Counted from the first letter of the stretch, positions 12,130 through 25,751 are shown. The stretch: 64,000 nt of DNA from Thuidium tamariscinum (GCA_947034885.2 OX344758.2:12489067-12553066), one strand, 5' to 3'. Notes: generated by a model from the letters alone, not told the origin. A program made the numbers and translations.

Positions 12130-15100
12130 AAGTTTCAAATGAGTGCGAAATAAAAAAATAAAACCTACACTAAGAAGTCCAAATCAACCCCAGTTTTCAC
12201 TCATTCAAGGCGGGGAAGAATGGAGGAATGGAAGAATTGTCAGTGACTGGAAGTTTGGCGTTCAATAGCATGAAAAAATATCCACTCAGTTCATGAGGTA
12301 TTGTATGAGTTTCTTTTTCACCTTTGAAATAAAACTTCAATAAGTGAAAAAATAAAATCAAAATTTGTACTTGGGGGGGTCACTCTGGCTGTGCATTTAT
12401 ACAAACCCTGTGCACCAAAGATTTTGGACCCCCTATTTGCTTCTTAAAATTTAATTGAAAGAAGAAAAAAAAATTGAATAATTTTTTCTACTTTCAAAGT
12501 TTATATTTTGAATTATTCATATTTTTGTTTCTTGATCCTACTTAGTTATAAATATTTGAAGACAAAGGGTACACTGTAAATCTGAAAATAATTTTAGACC
12601 TCCTATCTACTTTTTTTTTAAATTGTCTAAAGAATGAACAAAAGAATTGTAAAACCAACTCTCTGTTGAAAGTTCATTCTTCTTAAATATTGATGAAATG
12701 GTCATATCAATGTATTCACTATAAATGTTTGAGTTGAAAGTTGAAACACGTGCTATTTGAATCTATCCTTGAAGTCATTTATATATTATTTAGGTTTGAA
12801 ATTTTTGGCAATAGAAATCTATAGTCATTATTGATCAAAGTTTAAAATTATGGGTTGAAATTATGGTTTCTCAAAAAGTAAACTGGGGGCCAAAAAATCA
12901 CTTTGTCGCACATGATACACCAAATCTGCATAGAATAACCTCCTTGAGAATTTGTGTTGAGAAATTGGAAGCATGACCTTTGTAAGGTGGAAAAACCTAT
13001 AAACAATATTAGGTCTATAAATGGTTGCAATGTACATGCTCTTGTCATTTCAAGGTAGAGATGATGCTAGCATGTACATTGGAATTGTTTAACTCCTAAA
13101 AGACCAAAGAACCTACTTTGGACTTTTTGAAAACTCAAGGCAAATTCTATTGATTTCATAATTTAGAATTTTTGCATGAATTTTTTTGGATGGATGCTAT
13201 TCATCATAATCTATTTGTGAAGCTTTGTTTCATGTCATTCTAATAAATATCGCAAAAGTTAAAAGATTTTTTCAATTTCAATGTCAAAATGGGCACCTCA
13301 AAATAGTCTCTAAAAAATTAAAAATTCATTTTTATAGATTTGTGTAAATTGAAACCTACTCAAAAAAATTTGAATTATTCAATTCCAAATATTGAGGTAA
13401 AATTTATAAAGAGTTTTTAAAAAAAAATTTAAAAATGAATGTGAAAGTTTTTTTGGTTAAATTTTTATACACATGTTTTCAACCCTGATTTTCCAATATA
13501 TTATCTAAAATGCACAAGTTATAGGACATATGTATTTATTCCTATAAATGTTGAGTGACAAAACTTCACCTAATAGAAGGGCTAGAAAGGCCAATATTTT
13601 GAAGTTTAAGCATATTGAATTTGCAATTGGTGAAGATGTTCATTCTAACATTTTGGGATGATGTACTTGAGTAAGTTAACCAAAAGATCCTATGGTTGAA
13701 TTTGTCTAAAATAGATATTGATGAAGATTTTGACCTTGCTTTCGAGAAGAGTATTTTAAAGCAATTTTGAGCCTCTAAACATGTTGGTTCCTTAGAAATT
13801 AAGAACCTGTAACTTATCTAATTGTTGTGCTATTATTCAATTGGTCATATTTGTGGGATTATGCAAGATGCTAAATAAGGGAGAAGCACTAGTACCCAAC
13901 GATGCCCAAAAACAAACTTTTAGGATGTACTATTTACAACCTTAGGGTGGAAATCAAATTGTCGATATGTGTTTGTTTTGTTTTGTTTTGTGGTTGGGAC
14001 TAATAAGGTTATGACACATGTCCAAAAGAAGTGAGTGGAAAAGTAGTTCTAGATTGATTGGAATTAGGAGACTCTAAACATTGGTTTTTGGTACAATGCA
14101 CTTCTTAGCTCAAAAAATTCACAATAATTTCAATTTTTGTAATAAAATATAGTATTTTTTTGTATCTCCATATTTCCTATCTTCCTACGTGAAAAAAATT
14201 CCAATAGTTTTTATTCCTCACCATCTACTCCAAATGAGTTTATATGATAAATTATGGTGCTTCTCCCTTATTCCATACTTTGGTGTTTTTGAAAGTAGAA
14301 AGTGAGAAACAGTCAGGGAGGGATAAAAATACCCATGAAAAATTGATAATATAATTAGTAAATGAATATGGATTTGTAAATAACAGAAAAGAGGTAATAA
14401 ATAAATCTCATTATTGAAATGCTAATTACTACACAAGTGGATTCAATTGGTGTGTCCTATAATAATAAGACTAAATTGTAGTAGATATATTAATAAGAAG
14501 TTCATGTACTTAAGATAATTAACTCTTGCATCACTTTAGACATTTTAATTTCACACATGTATATGTTACCCTTCTTTAGTACTATGTATAAGACCAATTG
14601 ATATTTAAGAAAAATATTTGGCTATGCATGTATAAGTATTGATAAGTTTGGAAAAAATTGTTAAGTGAATCTAAAGTCTAATTTATGCTCTAAAGTAGGA
14701 TTAGCTATTATTACTCCCTAATGGTGTCCCCTATCTAGAGAAATCCAACAATATTGGACTTAGTCTTGATAAGATGGACCTTATGACTATGAAAAGAATC
14801 TCAAAATAGTCATTGTTTTGTACACTCCAATTTTCTATATATTTGAGTAGACCTTTTTTCCTTTCGGAGATGGTAATCACATACTCTCTCAATATTCTAT
14901 AATTTTCAGATTTATTTTGTCAAAATTTCAATTTTTTGCAATTTTTTTAAATTAAAAATATTCATAGTATATGCTTGGAAGATCTGAAATTGTTTTCCGT
15001 TAGTATAAATTACATTGTAGAACATTCTTGTGTGAGCCAAAATTAGTCCATGTCAATGAAATTTGAAAATCAATAGACTATGGTCATAGGCCATGTGTTC

Positions 15101-17200
15101 AATTTTGTGAATTTATCAAAATTTCAAATTGGATTAGAAAATAGGCCACATAAGCTTCATATCACTAGTTGAATTCAAAATTGATAAAGATCATTTTCAT
15201 GCCTAGAATTTAAAGGAAGACCAAAGAAGTAGGAGTTGCTGAAATACACTAGAAAAACTTATCTTGTGAAACACACTTCAAAGAACCCTCCAAAAAAATT
15301 AGGCTGAAAAACTACATTTTACATCATCTATTGATCATCACTGAAATCATCCAAAATTCACTTAAATTGTAGCTTTATAGGTAATTAAGGGTTAATTCTA
15401 TAAGAAAGTGTCCCTATTACCCAGGTAGTCAACCAAAAATTTAAAATTTCATGATGAATAAGAGCATTTTTGTTTCTATAGCTTTCTTTTAAGTCATTTA
15501 TCAAATACTTTTTTTCCTCAGATTCCTATCTTGATAAAACGTTGGATAAATATAGATAGAGAATGCAATTGGATAGAGGGAGATAAATAGGTATATGAAA
15601 AATGCAATTGTGAGTTTGCAATGCAAAAGGTGACTCTATAGTGGGGATTGAATAAGGTGTGGTATTTTAGGGCCGATTGCACCTCTTGCAAACCTGTACG
15701 CACCTCTCATATTATTTTTACTATGGTCGTTCATTGTAAGAGCATGGCCAACCCTCACATGTGCTAGGGGTCTAACACCCTTCAAAAACTATAATAGGTT
15801 CCTTACAATATCCTTTATACATTCAATCCTAGCATATCAAGGATGATCCTTCAAATTACTATCCATTCTAAATTTAGATGCTTCATCCATTTATTTTACT
15901 TGATGAATAGACATTCAATTATTCATAGGCCATATTTGGTGGGCAAGGGTGAGGGATGAAGAAATTTAGGGTTCTTCAAAATTAGATGGAAAATTTGAAC
16001 ATGCCAAGTTTGATAAGTAAGGATATTGATGATGGTATAAGTCAATTGCCACCCTTTAATAAATTCCATTAAGTTGTTTCTAAAGTAAAGAACATATTAA
16101 TATTGTTGAAACTTTAGCCTTATAAACTTATGATGAGTTACATACAGATGAAGCTGTCACTCGGAATCAATCTAAGTTTTATGGACAAATTTTAGTTAGA
16201 ATCTTATTTGATTTTTGCATTGGTTTTCAATTTAAAGCTTCTTAATCTTTGTAGAAACTATTTGTCAAACTACTTTGTAAGACCTTATTTTTTCACACAA
16301 AATTCCAAGGATGAAAATCTCCGTTTTTGTTTGTTTTACATAGAAGGATTATCTTATCATCCATTGGGAACTTGGTGCTGACAATGATGTTGGCATATGA
16401 TCAAGGTAGTCATCCCAAAATGATCTATTTTTTGAACCAATATTTGGATTGGGGTGAACCAATCCTGGCACTTGGCTCCTCAAGAAAACACTACAAATTT
16501 ATTATTTTCCATACATGATAAAATTTTCAAATTTGGAAATCATTTTTGTAATCAAAGCCCCCTAATTAGCTAGGAGGGGTGTTCACAAGTTAAATTAATC
16601 AAGCACAAAATAGGGGGCCTTTTATTTTACTCACATCCGTTGAATGACTTGGAGGGGCTAAGCCAGGGGACCAATTCACCCCTACCCATACTTGGGTGCA
16701 TTCCTCATTTCTACAATGATTTGGAAAGTCATTCAATCCATCAGACACTTTTAGGCCACTTCATCATTACAAGGTTAATGCTACAACAATATACAATTCT
16801 GTAGGTGAGTGTCCACGTGGGAATGATTCTATTTGATTTTTTCCCTTCTTTGCATAAATTATAGGTTGCAAGTTGCTTTACCACCAAAAAAATAAATTTA
16901 AAAACTCCAAATATAAAGGTTTAATTCAACACTCAAGTGGTGAGATTGCATTTCCATGTCAAATTCTTCAAGGTTCACACCACCTTACACCGTTCACAAC
17001 ATCATTCACAAGATGACATATGACACTTTAAAAAAAGATCTTTTTTACAAAATTAGCTAAATTTATGCTGAATCTGACCTTCATTTCCCGTGGGATAGGC
17101 TGCCTGGAATCCATCCATCCAACACACTCAGTGAGGTTTTACCGTATCTTCACCAGGTGAGGGCATCAATGGGGCATCTCCAGAGAGAGTAGGTAACTGC
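12130..17200. other. AT-rich intergenic region, no gene seen
   Basis: A/T-rich throughout, with short open frames only. A small (TTTTG) run lies near 13974-13993. No terminal repeats, hairpins of note or coding blocks could be supported. Confidence 0.55.
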
Positions 17201-18491
17201 ATTTGTCAGTGAATACTAGATTGAATGATAGGTCCCAGAGACTCACAGGTACCCTGCTGCTCCCTCAGTTGTCCGGGCGGGATGGATCCCATGTGGATGG
17301 ACCCAGCTTTTTGTAGGACACTCCTTTCTGCAGGTGTTTCTGCTCTTCACGCACTGGTCATGTGCTTGCCGCTTCAGCCTTCAGTCCCGTCCCTGGTTCT
17401 GCACCATTATGTGGCAGACAGACGGCTCTGATTTGGGAGTGAGGTTAAAACGAAGGCATTCGAAATGAACCGAGTGCCAAAAGTTACAAACTGAACTGGA
17501 TGATCAAAGAGCAAATTTATCAAATCTGTGTCCTAATTTCAAAGTCCTAGCTAGTGTTGCAGCATGCAATAATCGAGTACCTAGATTAGTAAGACTAATT
17601 TTTCTTAATTAGGACATGACACGATAATTACCTTCTACTACTGTACCGTCACTAATTCCCTATTTGCTATTTTATCAATTGAAAAAAACAGCACAAAAGG
17701 AAATGCCCGGGCAGCCCGACCGAAGGCATCACTTCACTTCCCTCCCCAAATCCGAGGGAGCATCTTCCATCTGCGGGAAAGAGTCGGTCCAAGGAGGCCC
17801 CAAAAGGCGGAACTTCTTACGTATAAAATGTCAAGTACTTAATTCACTACAATTATTACCAGGCCGCCATTTCCATGTGGAACCCACTCAGCCAGGCAAA
17901 GTCGGTGTAAATATCACATTTCTATTCTAAGCAGCAAACGATAAGTTTAGTCACCTTGTTTGGCCAAAGTCAGAGTCTTTTCTCCGCGGTTGACTGGCTG
18001 CTGGAAGGGCTGCCTGGGTCACACACGTCAAGCCAGGCCCCCATCCTTTGATACCTTGTTACTCGTAAGAACCGCTCAGTCAATCAGTCTTTTCTTCTGC
18101 GCACACTTGCTGTTTTCTCTGCACACGAACGCGTCCACAACACCGATTTCACGTGCTTTTAGTTTACTTTCCTTCTTTCAGAGCTAGATTGATTCAGTTC
18201 GTTGTTCAATACACAGACCTTGAAGCTCATAGTCACATGCTTTACTTTCAGGACTGGAATGCTTTCATCAGTTGTTGTTCAAAACACAAACTGAACCTTG
18301 AAGCTCATAGTGACTCGCTTTTCTCTCAGGAATTGGTGGATATATTCAGTGAATGAGCGTACGCAAACACTTATTTTGAAGCAAAGAGATAGATGCAAAG
18401 GAAATGAGATGCAAAAGTCGTGAGAATACTAGGTGAAGGATTGATTTCGGAGTGAGTTTTTAATTTTGTCTCAAGGATTTGACGTACGAAG
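17200..18491 (+). promoter_or_regulatory. Presumed upstream region of the At1g76070-like gene
   Basis: This stretch is less AT-rich than the DNA before it and abuts the gene starting at 18492. It includes an imperfect tandem duplication around 18195-18340: the text ccttgaagctcatagt occurs twice, each followed by a similar segment ending in ctcagga or ttcagga. No TATA box or start site could be fixed. The small open frames here are not convincing proteins. Confidence 0.4.
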
Positions 18492-20385
18492 ATGGGGCTG
18501 CGGAAGTTGATTTGCTTGTTGCCGGCCGAGACTTCAGATCACGATGGAGGGGTGGGGGAGATGGAGCAACCAGGAACGTCCTACAACTATAACAACAACA
18601 ACGAGGGTGTGTGTTTAGCTTTCAGAGAGTACAATAAAAAGGTGAAGGCCGAGAAGATGAATTGCTCTAATGGCAGTGCGCAGTTGTTTGCTTGCTTCCG
18701 AGCCGGCGCCATCAATTTGGTCAGTCATCCTTTGCTTTTCTCTTCTTTTCTGAATCTTCAATCCTGCTACCTGAACACTAAAGGATACCCAGTAAGCAAG
18801 ATTGGAATGGTTATATGCACTCAGACTGAGAGTCATCCTCCACTCTTTACTGTTTTGTGCAAGCGACTTAAGTACAAAGAAACTATCCAAAAGCATGAAT
18901 AGTGTGGTTGTAACCACTTGGAGAGTCGTCCTGCACTCTCATGCTTCCTGAATCTTCAATCCTGTTACCTGAGTACAAAGACAATACCAGCAAGCAAGAT
19001 TATGGCGGTTGTATACTCAGAGAGTCATCCTTCAACTCACTGTTTTGTGCAAGCGACCTAAGAACAAAGAGAGCACCAAAAAGCATGAATAGATTGGTTG
19101 TACACTTGTCCTGTTTCCTGAATCACTTCAATTCTGCGACATAATACAAAGAGACTACCGTTTTGAAGGGTGATGAGTTTGGTAGTATGATTTACCTCTG
19201 AAGCAGTAGTCGCGAAAACTCGGCTTTGTTTAAGAATTGGAACTTAATTTGGTGGTGCGGTTGGCAGATAGTGAGCCCAGCTTGTGATCTCGCGTGTCAA
19301 AGGCAAGGAGCGTCGACAGTGCAGCCGGTGAACTCGTTGCCAAGACCTGCTTTCCTGGGTGGAGCTGAAGAGCACGACAATGGAGATGATCCCACATCGC
19401 CTGTGGTCAGTTGCATTGGACAGGTACAGTACAATTCATCTCTCGCTCACTAGCACATGCCAGATCGATACCATTGAAACTTTCTTTCTTACAGAAGGAA
19501 TGGACTTTCACTGATGTCCGACTATAAAGCTACATTGAAATCGACAGTAAAGTTTCTATGCTGAAGTCGCAATTTGGGGTTATAAGTCACGCCCCTCGAG
19601 TCCATGGTAATGAATCACCAGCCAAAATTTAAGAATATGATCTTCCCTCGTTTAGGAAGAACGGTCGAATATTTCAGTTTCTATTTTTACAAGTTTGGTT
19701 TACACCATCCTGTTTTCTTGAGCTGTGAACTCTCAAGATGTATTTGAGAAATTGACGCTGAGCTTGAAAGCAGCGACGCTCTTGAACCGTGTTCTTCGAA
19801 TCAATGAATGGAGATAATGGATTACGAAAGTGCATAACATTTATCAAATTCGATTGTCAAGCTGATACACTGAATTAGCTGCTTTTGTTCTTTGTGATTC
19901 AGGTGAGGAAGGAGAAGCCGACCAAGACACCACCCCGAGCCACAACCGCAGAGGCACCAACCCTGCGGGTCTTGAAATCGAACAGAGGGAAGCCAGAGGA
20001 CGACTCCACCGAATCCTCAAGGCCTAGCAAATGGAAGAAAATTCTCGGCGCCAGAGGATCTGTAAACCCTAGCCACCAAACTACACACGAGGAATCTTCG
20101 TCAACGTCCAGCGAAGATTATTCTCTCGAGTTTCACATCGATCTCAACAGGTTCGCCTCTGCTGCTGCCCAAGCCACGCCAACATTTGGCAATCACAAGA
20201 AGTTCGGGAGGCCAGACTACAGGAACGAGCCTGCTACACGCGATTCAGGAGCTTCGAAACACGTCGATGTTTTAAAATCTCAGGCAGCAAGTGAGATCGG
20301 AGTGCCGCTTTGGCAACGACGGAGTGGAGCGTGCAAGCCAAGGTCTCTGGAGTTGAAGAGACGCGTCTCGCAAAGTGTGTCGTGA
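18492..20385 (+). CDS. At1g76070 / syringolide-induced 14-1-1-like protein
   Basis: I model three exons, 18492-18719, 19268-19423 and 19903-20385, all junctions in phase 0 with GT-AG borders, giving 288 residues. The junction between exons 2 and 3 rebuilds SPVVSCIGQVRKEK (about 120-133). That pattern, a Ser-Pro, then SC(I/M)GQV(K/R), is the hallmark I recall from the plant family containing At1g76070 and the soybean syringolide-induced protein 14-1-1. The rest is basic and serine-rich and looks disordered. A conserved-looking acidic/aromatic motif SSEDYSLEFHIDLNRF follows in exon 3. No enzyme motif, signal peptide or membrane segment is seen. The molecular function is unknown; family members respond to elicitors. 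Exon 1 is the least certain, because it rests on the start codon and donor choice. Confidence 0.7.
18725..19200 (+). repeat. Tandem repeat inside intron 1
   Basis: Two imperfect copies about 190 bases apart share gagagtcatcct, ctgttttgtgcaagcgac and a segment with aagcatgaatag followed by ttggttgt, at about 18828-18920 and 19019-19110. Between them, the text tcctgaatcttcaatcctg recurs as well. The unit lies wholly in the predicted intron, so it explains the stop-interrupted text there. Confidence 0.65.
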
Positions 20386-20690
20386 GCAAATTGGTTGAGC
20401 TCCGAACCCCTTGAGCAATGCTTCATACGGAAGTGGAAACTTGTGACATGAGCAGATTGGTTGAGCTTTAATCCCTACAACCCTGCTTCGTACGCAAGTA
20501 CAAATTTGGGATATGAGCAGATTCGTTGAACTCCAAACTCTAAAACCCTGCTTCTACGCAAGTGGAATTTGGGATATGAGCAGATTGGTTGAGCTTCAAA
20601 CCCTAAAATCCTAAAACCCAGCTTCATTCACAAGTGAAAATTTGTGATAGGAGCAGAGTGGTTGCGCTCCAAACCCTGAAAACCCTAATT
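20386..20690 (+). repeat. Minisatellite just after the stop codon
   Basis: Five units begin with gagcagattggttgagct or a close variant at about 20387, 20450, 20515, 20578 and 20651, so the period is 63-73 bases. Each contains a block rich in aaaccct and then 'gcttc..acgcaagtgga..ttgggatat'. The array starts three bases after the stop codon, so it should lie in the 3' untranslated region. Confidence 0.8.
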
Positions 20691-20699
20691 GATGCAAAT

Positions 20700-22952
20700 G
20701 CAAATGAATTTCAGGGTTTACTGTAATTATACCGGCATAGTGAAAATGTTTAGTGTATAGGATATGTCATGAGGCAAAACTTGACTCCAGGAAGTTGGTC
20801 CATCATCATGTTCAACAAGTATTGAACATTAGAAGTGGGTTGTAGAAACTTTGGAGTGTCCCTTTTGAGTGGACAGTCACTCAATGTATCAAAACTTCAA
20901 TTAATCATATGATAAAATTGAAGTTAGGCACTTGTCTTAATCATGCTTTTATGCCTCAAGAATTCAAATAACTTGTTGAGTTAACAAAAAGACATGGGGA
21001 TAGTCTAAGTCAATTTGCAAAATTTGAAACCAACATGTAAGGGCTTTCAAATTTTTAATTTTCTTCATCAATTTTTTTGATTATAGAAGATTTTCAAGGA
21101 AAGAAGTCAGTAAATATGGATTGAGCCATCATACTTGTGGCACCAACACATGGGATAAAGTAGGACTTAAGTATGTTCTCGAAAGCAAATCCAAAACAAT
21201 CTAAAGAATAAATAGATACTTGTTGCATAATGTTCAAATAGTGAATACAAGAATTAGAATATATGGTTCTAAAAATTCACCAATTCATGTTTGTCTTTGT
21301 ATAACTTTTGTATATGGTATTCAAATATGGTTCTTCAATTTCATGCCATTGTAGTTGTGATTTGTCTTCATATGATTAAAGAATGAGAACCTCAACAAGC
21401 AATACTATTTTTTAGACAAATTTTTATAAAAAGAGAGGCATTTTCATTATTGATTTTAAGCATTATAATCCAATTGTTGCCATTTTGCAAGTATATGTAA
21501 ATGAAAGTGATTTTTATTTTCAATTTTTATTTTTAGAGACAAAATCGTGTCTTCTACAATCTATATAAGTTTTAATATTTTTAATGAAAATTTGAAATTA
21601 TTGTGAATTTTTTAAGGAAAAAGTTAAAGAAATTAGTATCAAGAAACAAAATATTTTCAATAACTTTGAAATTTTCACCACATGTCTATAGTATCATGGA
21701 ATAAACCAAAGTTACCATGTCATTCTAAAATTAAGAAATCAACAAACCATGGGCATAGGCCTAAAGTACAAATCATAGTAAAATATTGTAGCTTAAGAAT
21801 TTCAAGAATTCTCCAATTGGACTAGAAATCAAAACTTTCTAAACTTCATTTCTATAGTTGGATCCAAATTCAAAAAGTATTATCATAATGGCTAAAATTC
21901 ACAAAGAAAAAGAAGTCACCAACATATATTACAAGGATAATTTGTGAATTAAGCACCTTTAATCTTCTCTTTAGAAGCCAATGATACCAAAATGAAATAA
22001 TCCAATACTATTTAGAGTATACCATCTTATAGTTTTACATGAAGTCATTCACAGTTAAGGGTTAACATCTTCAACAATGTTTTAGAACTAAAGTGATTCT
22101 AATTTATAAGTTCATATTAGGTTTGATTATGAATACAATTGTCATTTGGTTTTGCTTTGATCCTTATATTTTGTACCTTTGAGCACGGTGGTACAGTTTC
22201 TTTGCCAAAATCCAGTTGAAATATAGAAATTAAAAAAAAACAAATTTTAGTAATATAACACCTCACATTGAATTCTTTGTAGATAATATTTTTGTTAGTC
22301 AATGATCTTTTTTTAAGATAAAAGATGTGAATATGGATGCTTCCTATATATCCATGTGATCAATTTAAGAGATTCATCAACAAATTTTTCAATCAATCAC
22401 TAAATAAAATCATGAATATTAAATAAAACAATTCACCAAAAATGGAGTTTCAATTATTTGACCTGAAATTTGGAACGCTTGAATAAGAAATGAATGTCAA
22501 TTATGCAAGACACAATATTCCAATTATATTCTATATTGTGCAAAATCCTTCGAATGGCACAGTAACGTCTGTAACATGGTTGCCGGGTACCGTACTTCAG
22601 ATTTTCCAATCATATAAAAACGGAGAATTATCAACGGCAGATAGGGTGTAGCAAAACCCTAAAACCAAAAAAAAAAAGACACTCCAAATTGACATTAGTA
22701 TAGAATGTGGTTACGACAGAAATTTACTCAGGTCCGACAGGTTTGGTGGAATAGTCTGTAATATTATCACTCGAATCGGAATTGACGGCATTACTTAGAG
22801 CCTCAATTTTGTAGTCAAATACTTCGGGAACTAAGTACCAACATCAACGTTAGGTCGAAAATAAGGCTAGCAACTGGAAAATAAAGCCCCGTCACTTCTT
22901 TTCAGTCCTAAAAATGAAACTGGTGCATTCAACATGGCAGCGATGTCAATGT
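20700..22952. other. AT-rich spacer between convergent genes
   Basis: Between the end of the At1g76070-like gene and the stop codon of RAR1. No coding signal. The last few hundred bases (about 22550-22950) have a more balanced composition and probably include the RAR1 3' untranslated region, but I could not place a polyadenylation site. Confidence 0.5.
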
Positions 22953-25751
22953 TCACGCTGCATCTTCTGGATTTGCATTGTGCCAGCCTTTGGCGCATGG
23001 AGGTATTTCCAGGAACTCATCAAACTCCGTCACGTGCACATCACAGCATTTCCACTGCACAGAGACAAATGATACGTCACAAATTATTTCAACATTACGG
23101 ATGCAGTGAAAACAGGAACATGATCAATGACAACCAAATCAGCAAGCTTTACGGATTAAACAGGGCTTTCAGCAAACTGGACATTTAAGGAATTCACAGA
23201 CATCGTCATTTAAGAAGCTTTCCCATGATTCTTGGATAGGTCCCTCTGGTCACAATGATCATAGAAAGGGCTCCCTATGACAAACCTCCCCACGAAGTAT
23301 AGGAAAGTTTCTCTTGATGATGCTGTATAAAAGTTCCTGAAGCAGCTCTACTGAAGGCCTGTTTTGAACATGTGACGAAGAATTGCCGAAAATGAAGCAT
23401 CATACCCCTCTTTGTCGATCGTGAAACACTGCAGGACCAGGGTGATAACTACATGCTGCCTCGTGATTGTCCTTTTCTGTGAATGAGTTGCCGCAACCTT
23501 TGTGTTTACATACTTGCTTGGCATTTATGTCGATCACCTTGCGTGGTGAAGTCTTCTTTACAGGTTCTGAAATTTTGGGAGCAGGGGCTGGAGAGGGCTG
23601 GGCGATTGTTCTAGTTGGTTTCTGAGCCCCTACAATCCAATGAAAGGAGTTTATCCCAACTGAACAATATGAAGCCTAGTACATGTATCCTAGGTCAACG
23701 CAGTTGAAGAGGAGCACCTCAAATTCAAAAGTAGAGGCAAAAGCACAAAAAGGAGAGGACAGACCATGATCGGAGCAGAAAAATCCTTGACGACATCGTC
23801 CACACGCGGCTTTCGCTGCATCTAGAGCAGGATCACCAGTCTTAGCTATCTGCATGGGCTTGGGAGCATTAGGACTTGGAGCTACCTGAATTATGGGCTT
23901 CTCAGACGTATGCTTTCCCGTTGCGCATCTATGTAAAATCCCACCAATCGACTGATCAGTCGATACTAGACCATACTGTTTCATCACTATAGAGATCTGC
24001 TGTAAACTATTTTCCAAATATCATATTCAAAGAAGATGAACTGCAGCATCTCAATATGCATAAACGGTTGCTCAAGCAGTGTCTCTCCACAAGTGACAGA
24101 TTGCCAATTCTTCAGTCTAAATTCTTCACATTTCTCCGACATGTCAACATGATATACTTCAACTCTTCTTGCAACATGAAGACCTCAAGAATGTGTAAGG
24201 ACATACCCAGGTAGGTTCAAAAAATCGCTGAAATCATGACTGCGCTGTTTACAGCAACTCCACTCCTTGCCACCATCATGAAACAAAGGCTGCACAACCC
24301 AAATTCACCTTAGAACCTTCCAGCATAGGAAGCTGAAAATGACCATCGTTGCAAGTCTGATTGTGAAAAGAGAGAGTGAGGGTACAAAACCCGCTAAGGA
24401 CCTGATCCATTTCGTGTATTGACCCCTGTGCTACAGCAACTCATATAATCACAAACTTGCTTGGACTTATTAGCATTCAGCACGTGGTTTAAGCATGACT
24501 TGGTCAAATGTCTATGGTCACTGACCATTGGGGTTTTCTACTATCGATACTAGTGGTCTACAACCTCCTACTTTGAAATCGCATGAGAAATTCAGAACGA
24601 CAAAAACTTGGTTTCAACAGATTTGGCTCTTGTACTCAATATGATCTATCCACAGTTCTACAGCAATCTCCCAAAAATCACTCTCTTAGTATGTTGAAAT
24701 GCACAAAGTGACGCAAAAAGAATACTCTACCTTACGACGTGCAGATAACAACTCATACACTTCGAATAAAGATATATCGACTCTCTTATTCAAGTCTCTC
24801 ATATTGACCGGACAATGCGGGAACACAATACCAAGGTAATGGCCTTACCGGCTGTCCAATTGAAGCAGCGACCATACGCATCCACAGTAGACGAAATCCA
24901 CCAACAGATAACAGGCAGATATGTCAGAACAGACCTTAATAAAGAACGATATCAACGTGCACTATTTACAAACCTGCACAATGGTGAAATTCCTTCGTAC
25001 AGTAGGGTTTGAAACAATGACTCCCTCAAGCTGAATCCAACTGTTGCGGAAATCATAATTGAAAATTAAGGATATACTGGTGGTTTAGTACACGACTCTC
25101 GCGGTATAGAAATTCAGACAGGACACGTGCAGAACAATGAAAGATTATTGGAGTCATCTAAACGGACCGGTAGAGCTAGATAATTAACGTCTCAATGCAT
25201 TGGGACACATCATCATGCTATCAAGAGGAACTCGATTCTTTCCATTCTCTCGTGACTAAACAGAACAACGATATTCAAAACAACCTCCACTTCTAAGGAT
25301 AGGAAAACTGTAGGAGCAATTCGAAGCGCAATTATTTCATAGTGATCCCATAACTGAACAGACACGGCACATGTAATACAATAGAAAATCATTGAAGTCA
25401 ACTGAAATAACCAGACGAGCTGAATGATTAACAATTCAATGCTTTGAAACGCATCATTTACGGTGGTCACGCAAACCAGAGGCACCTGACTCTTCCATTC
25501 TCTTGTGACTAATTAAAATCCCAAAGAGCAAGGAGATTCAAAACAGTTCTGAGTACCAGAATAGGAGCAATTCGAGGTCATCGAGCACTGAAACCTCACT
25601 AAAAATCAAAATGAGACTCTATCAACGACATGTAAGAACAACACTTTACCCCAGAATGATAGCGGCAAGAATTCTCCGTATTGTTGTCGGGAGTGAAATA
25701 GGCATCGCAGCCAATCCGTTGGCATTGGAGAGAACCCGCCGTCGTCGCCAT
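22953..25751 (-). CDS. RAR1: RAR1 immune co-chaperone (CHORD-domain protein)
   Basis: RAR1 works with SGT1 and HSP90 to stabilise NLR immune receptors in the plant cytosol. Five exons on the minus strand: 25650-25751, 24207-24289, 23765-23928, 23406-23629 and 22953-23054. Every junction is GT-AG and in phase, giving 224 residues, close to the family's usual length of about 226. CHORD-I (about 10-68) begins [15 protein letters not shown] and contains [17 protein letters not shown] and GCATGKH. The plant-only CCCH motif is C104, C107, C113, H116 in [20 protein letters not shown] (157-216) begins [20 protein letters not shown], contains [10 protein letters not shown] and [14 protein letters not shown], and ends at PPCAKGWH. 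No CS domain follows, unlike animal CHP1. All zinc ligands I can place are present. Confidence 0.96.
25110..25610. repeat. Tandem duplication in RAR1 intron 1
   Basis: Two imperfect copies about 240 bases apart, near 25122-25360 and 25361-25610. Both contain a segment from gacacg, an ataattaa/gattaac text, 'caatgc.ttg', and cattctcttgtgactaa or cattctctcgtgactaa, then 'aggagcaattcga'. They account for the unusual length (about 1360 bases) of the first intron. Confidence 0.65.

Noticed and set aside
17664..17930. 88-residue plus-strand frame before the At1g76070-like gene
   Set aside because: No recognisable pattern, and it lies in the presumed promoter region.
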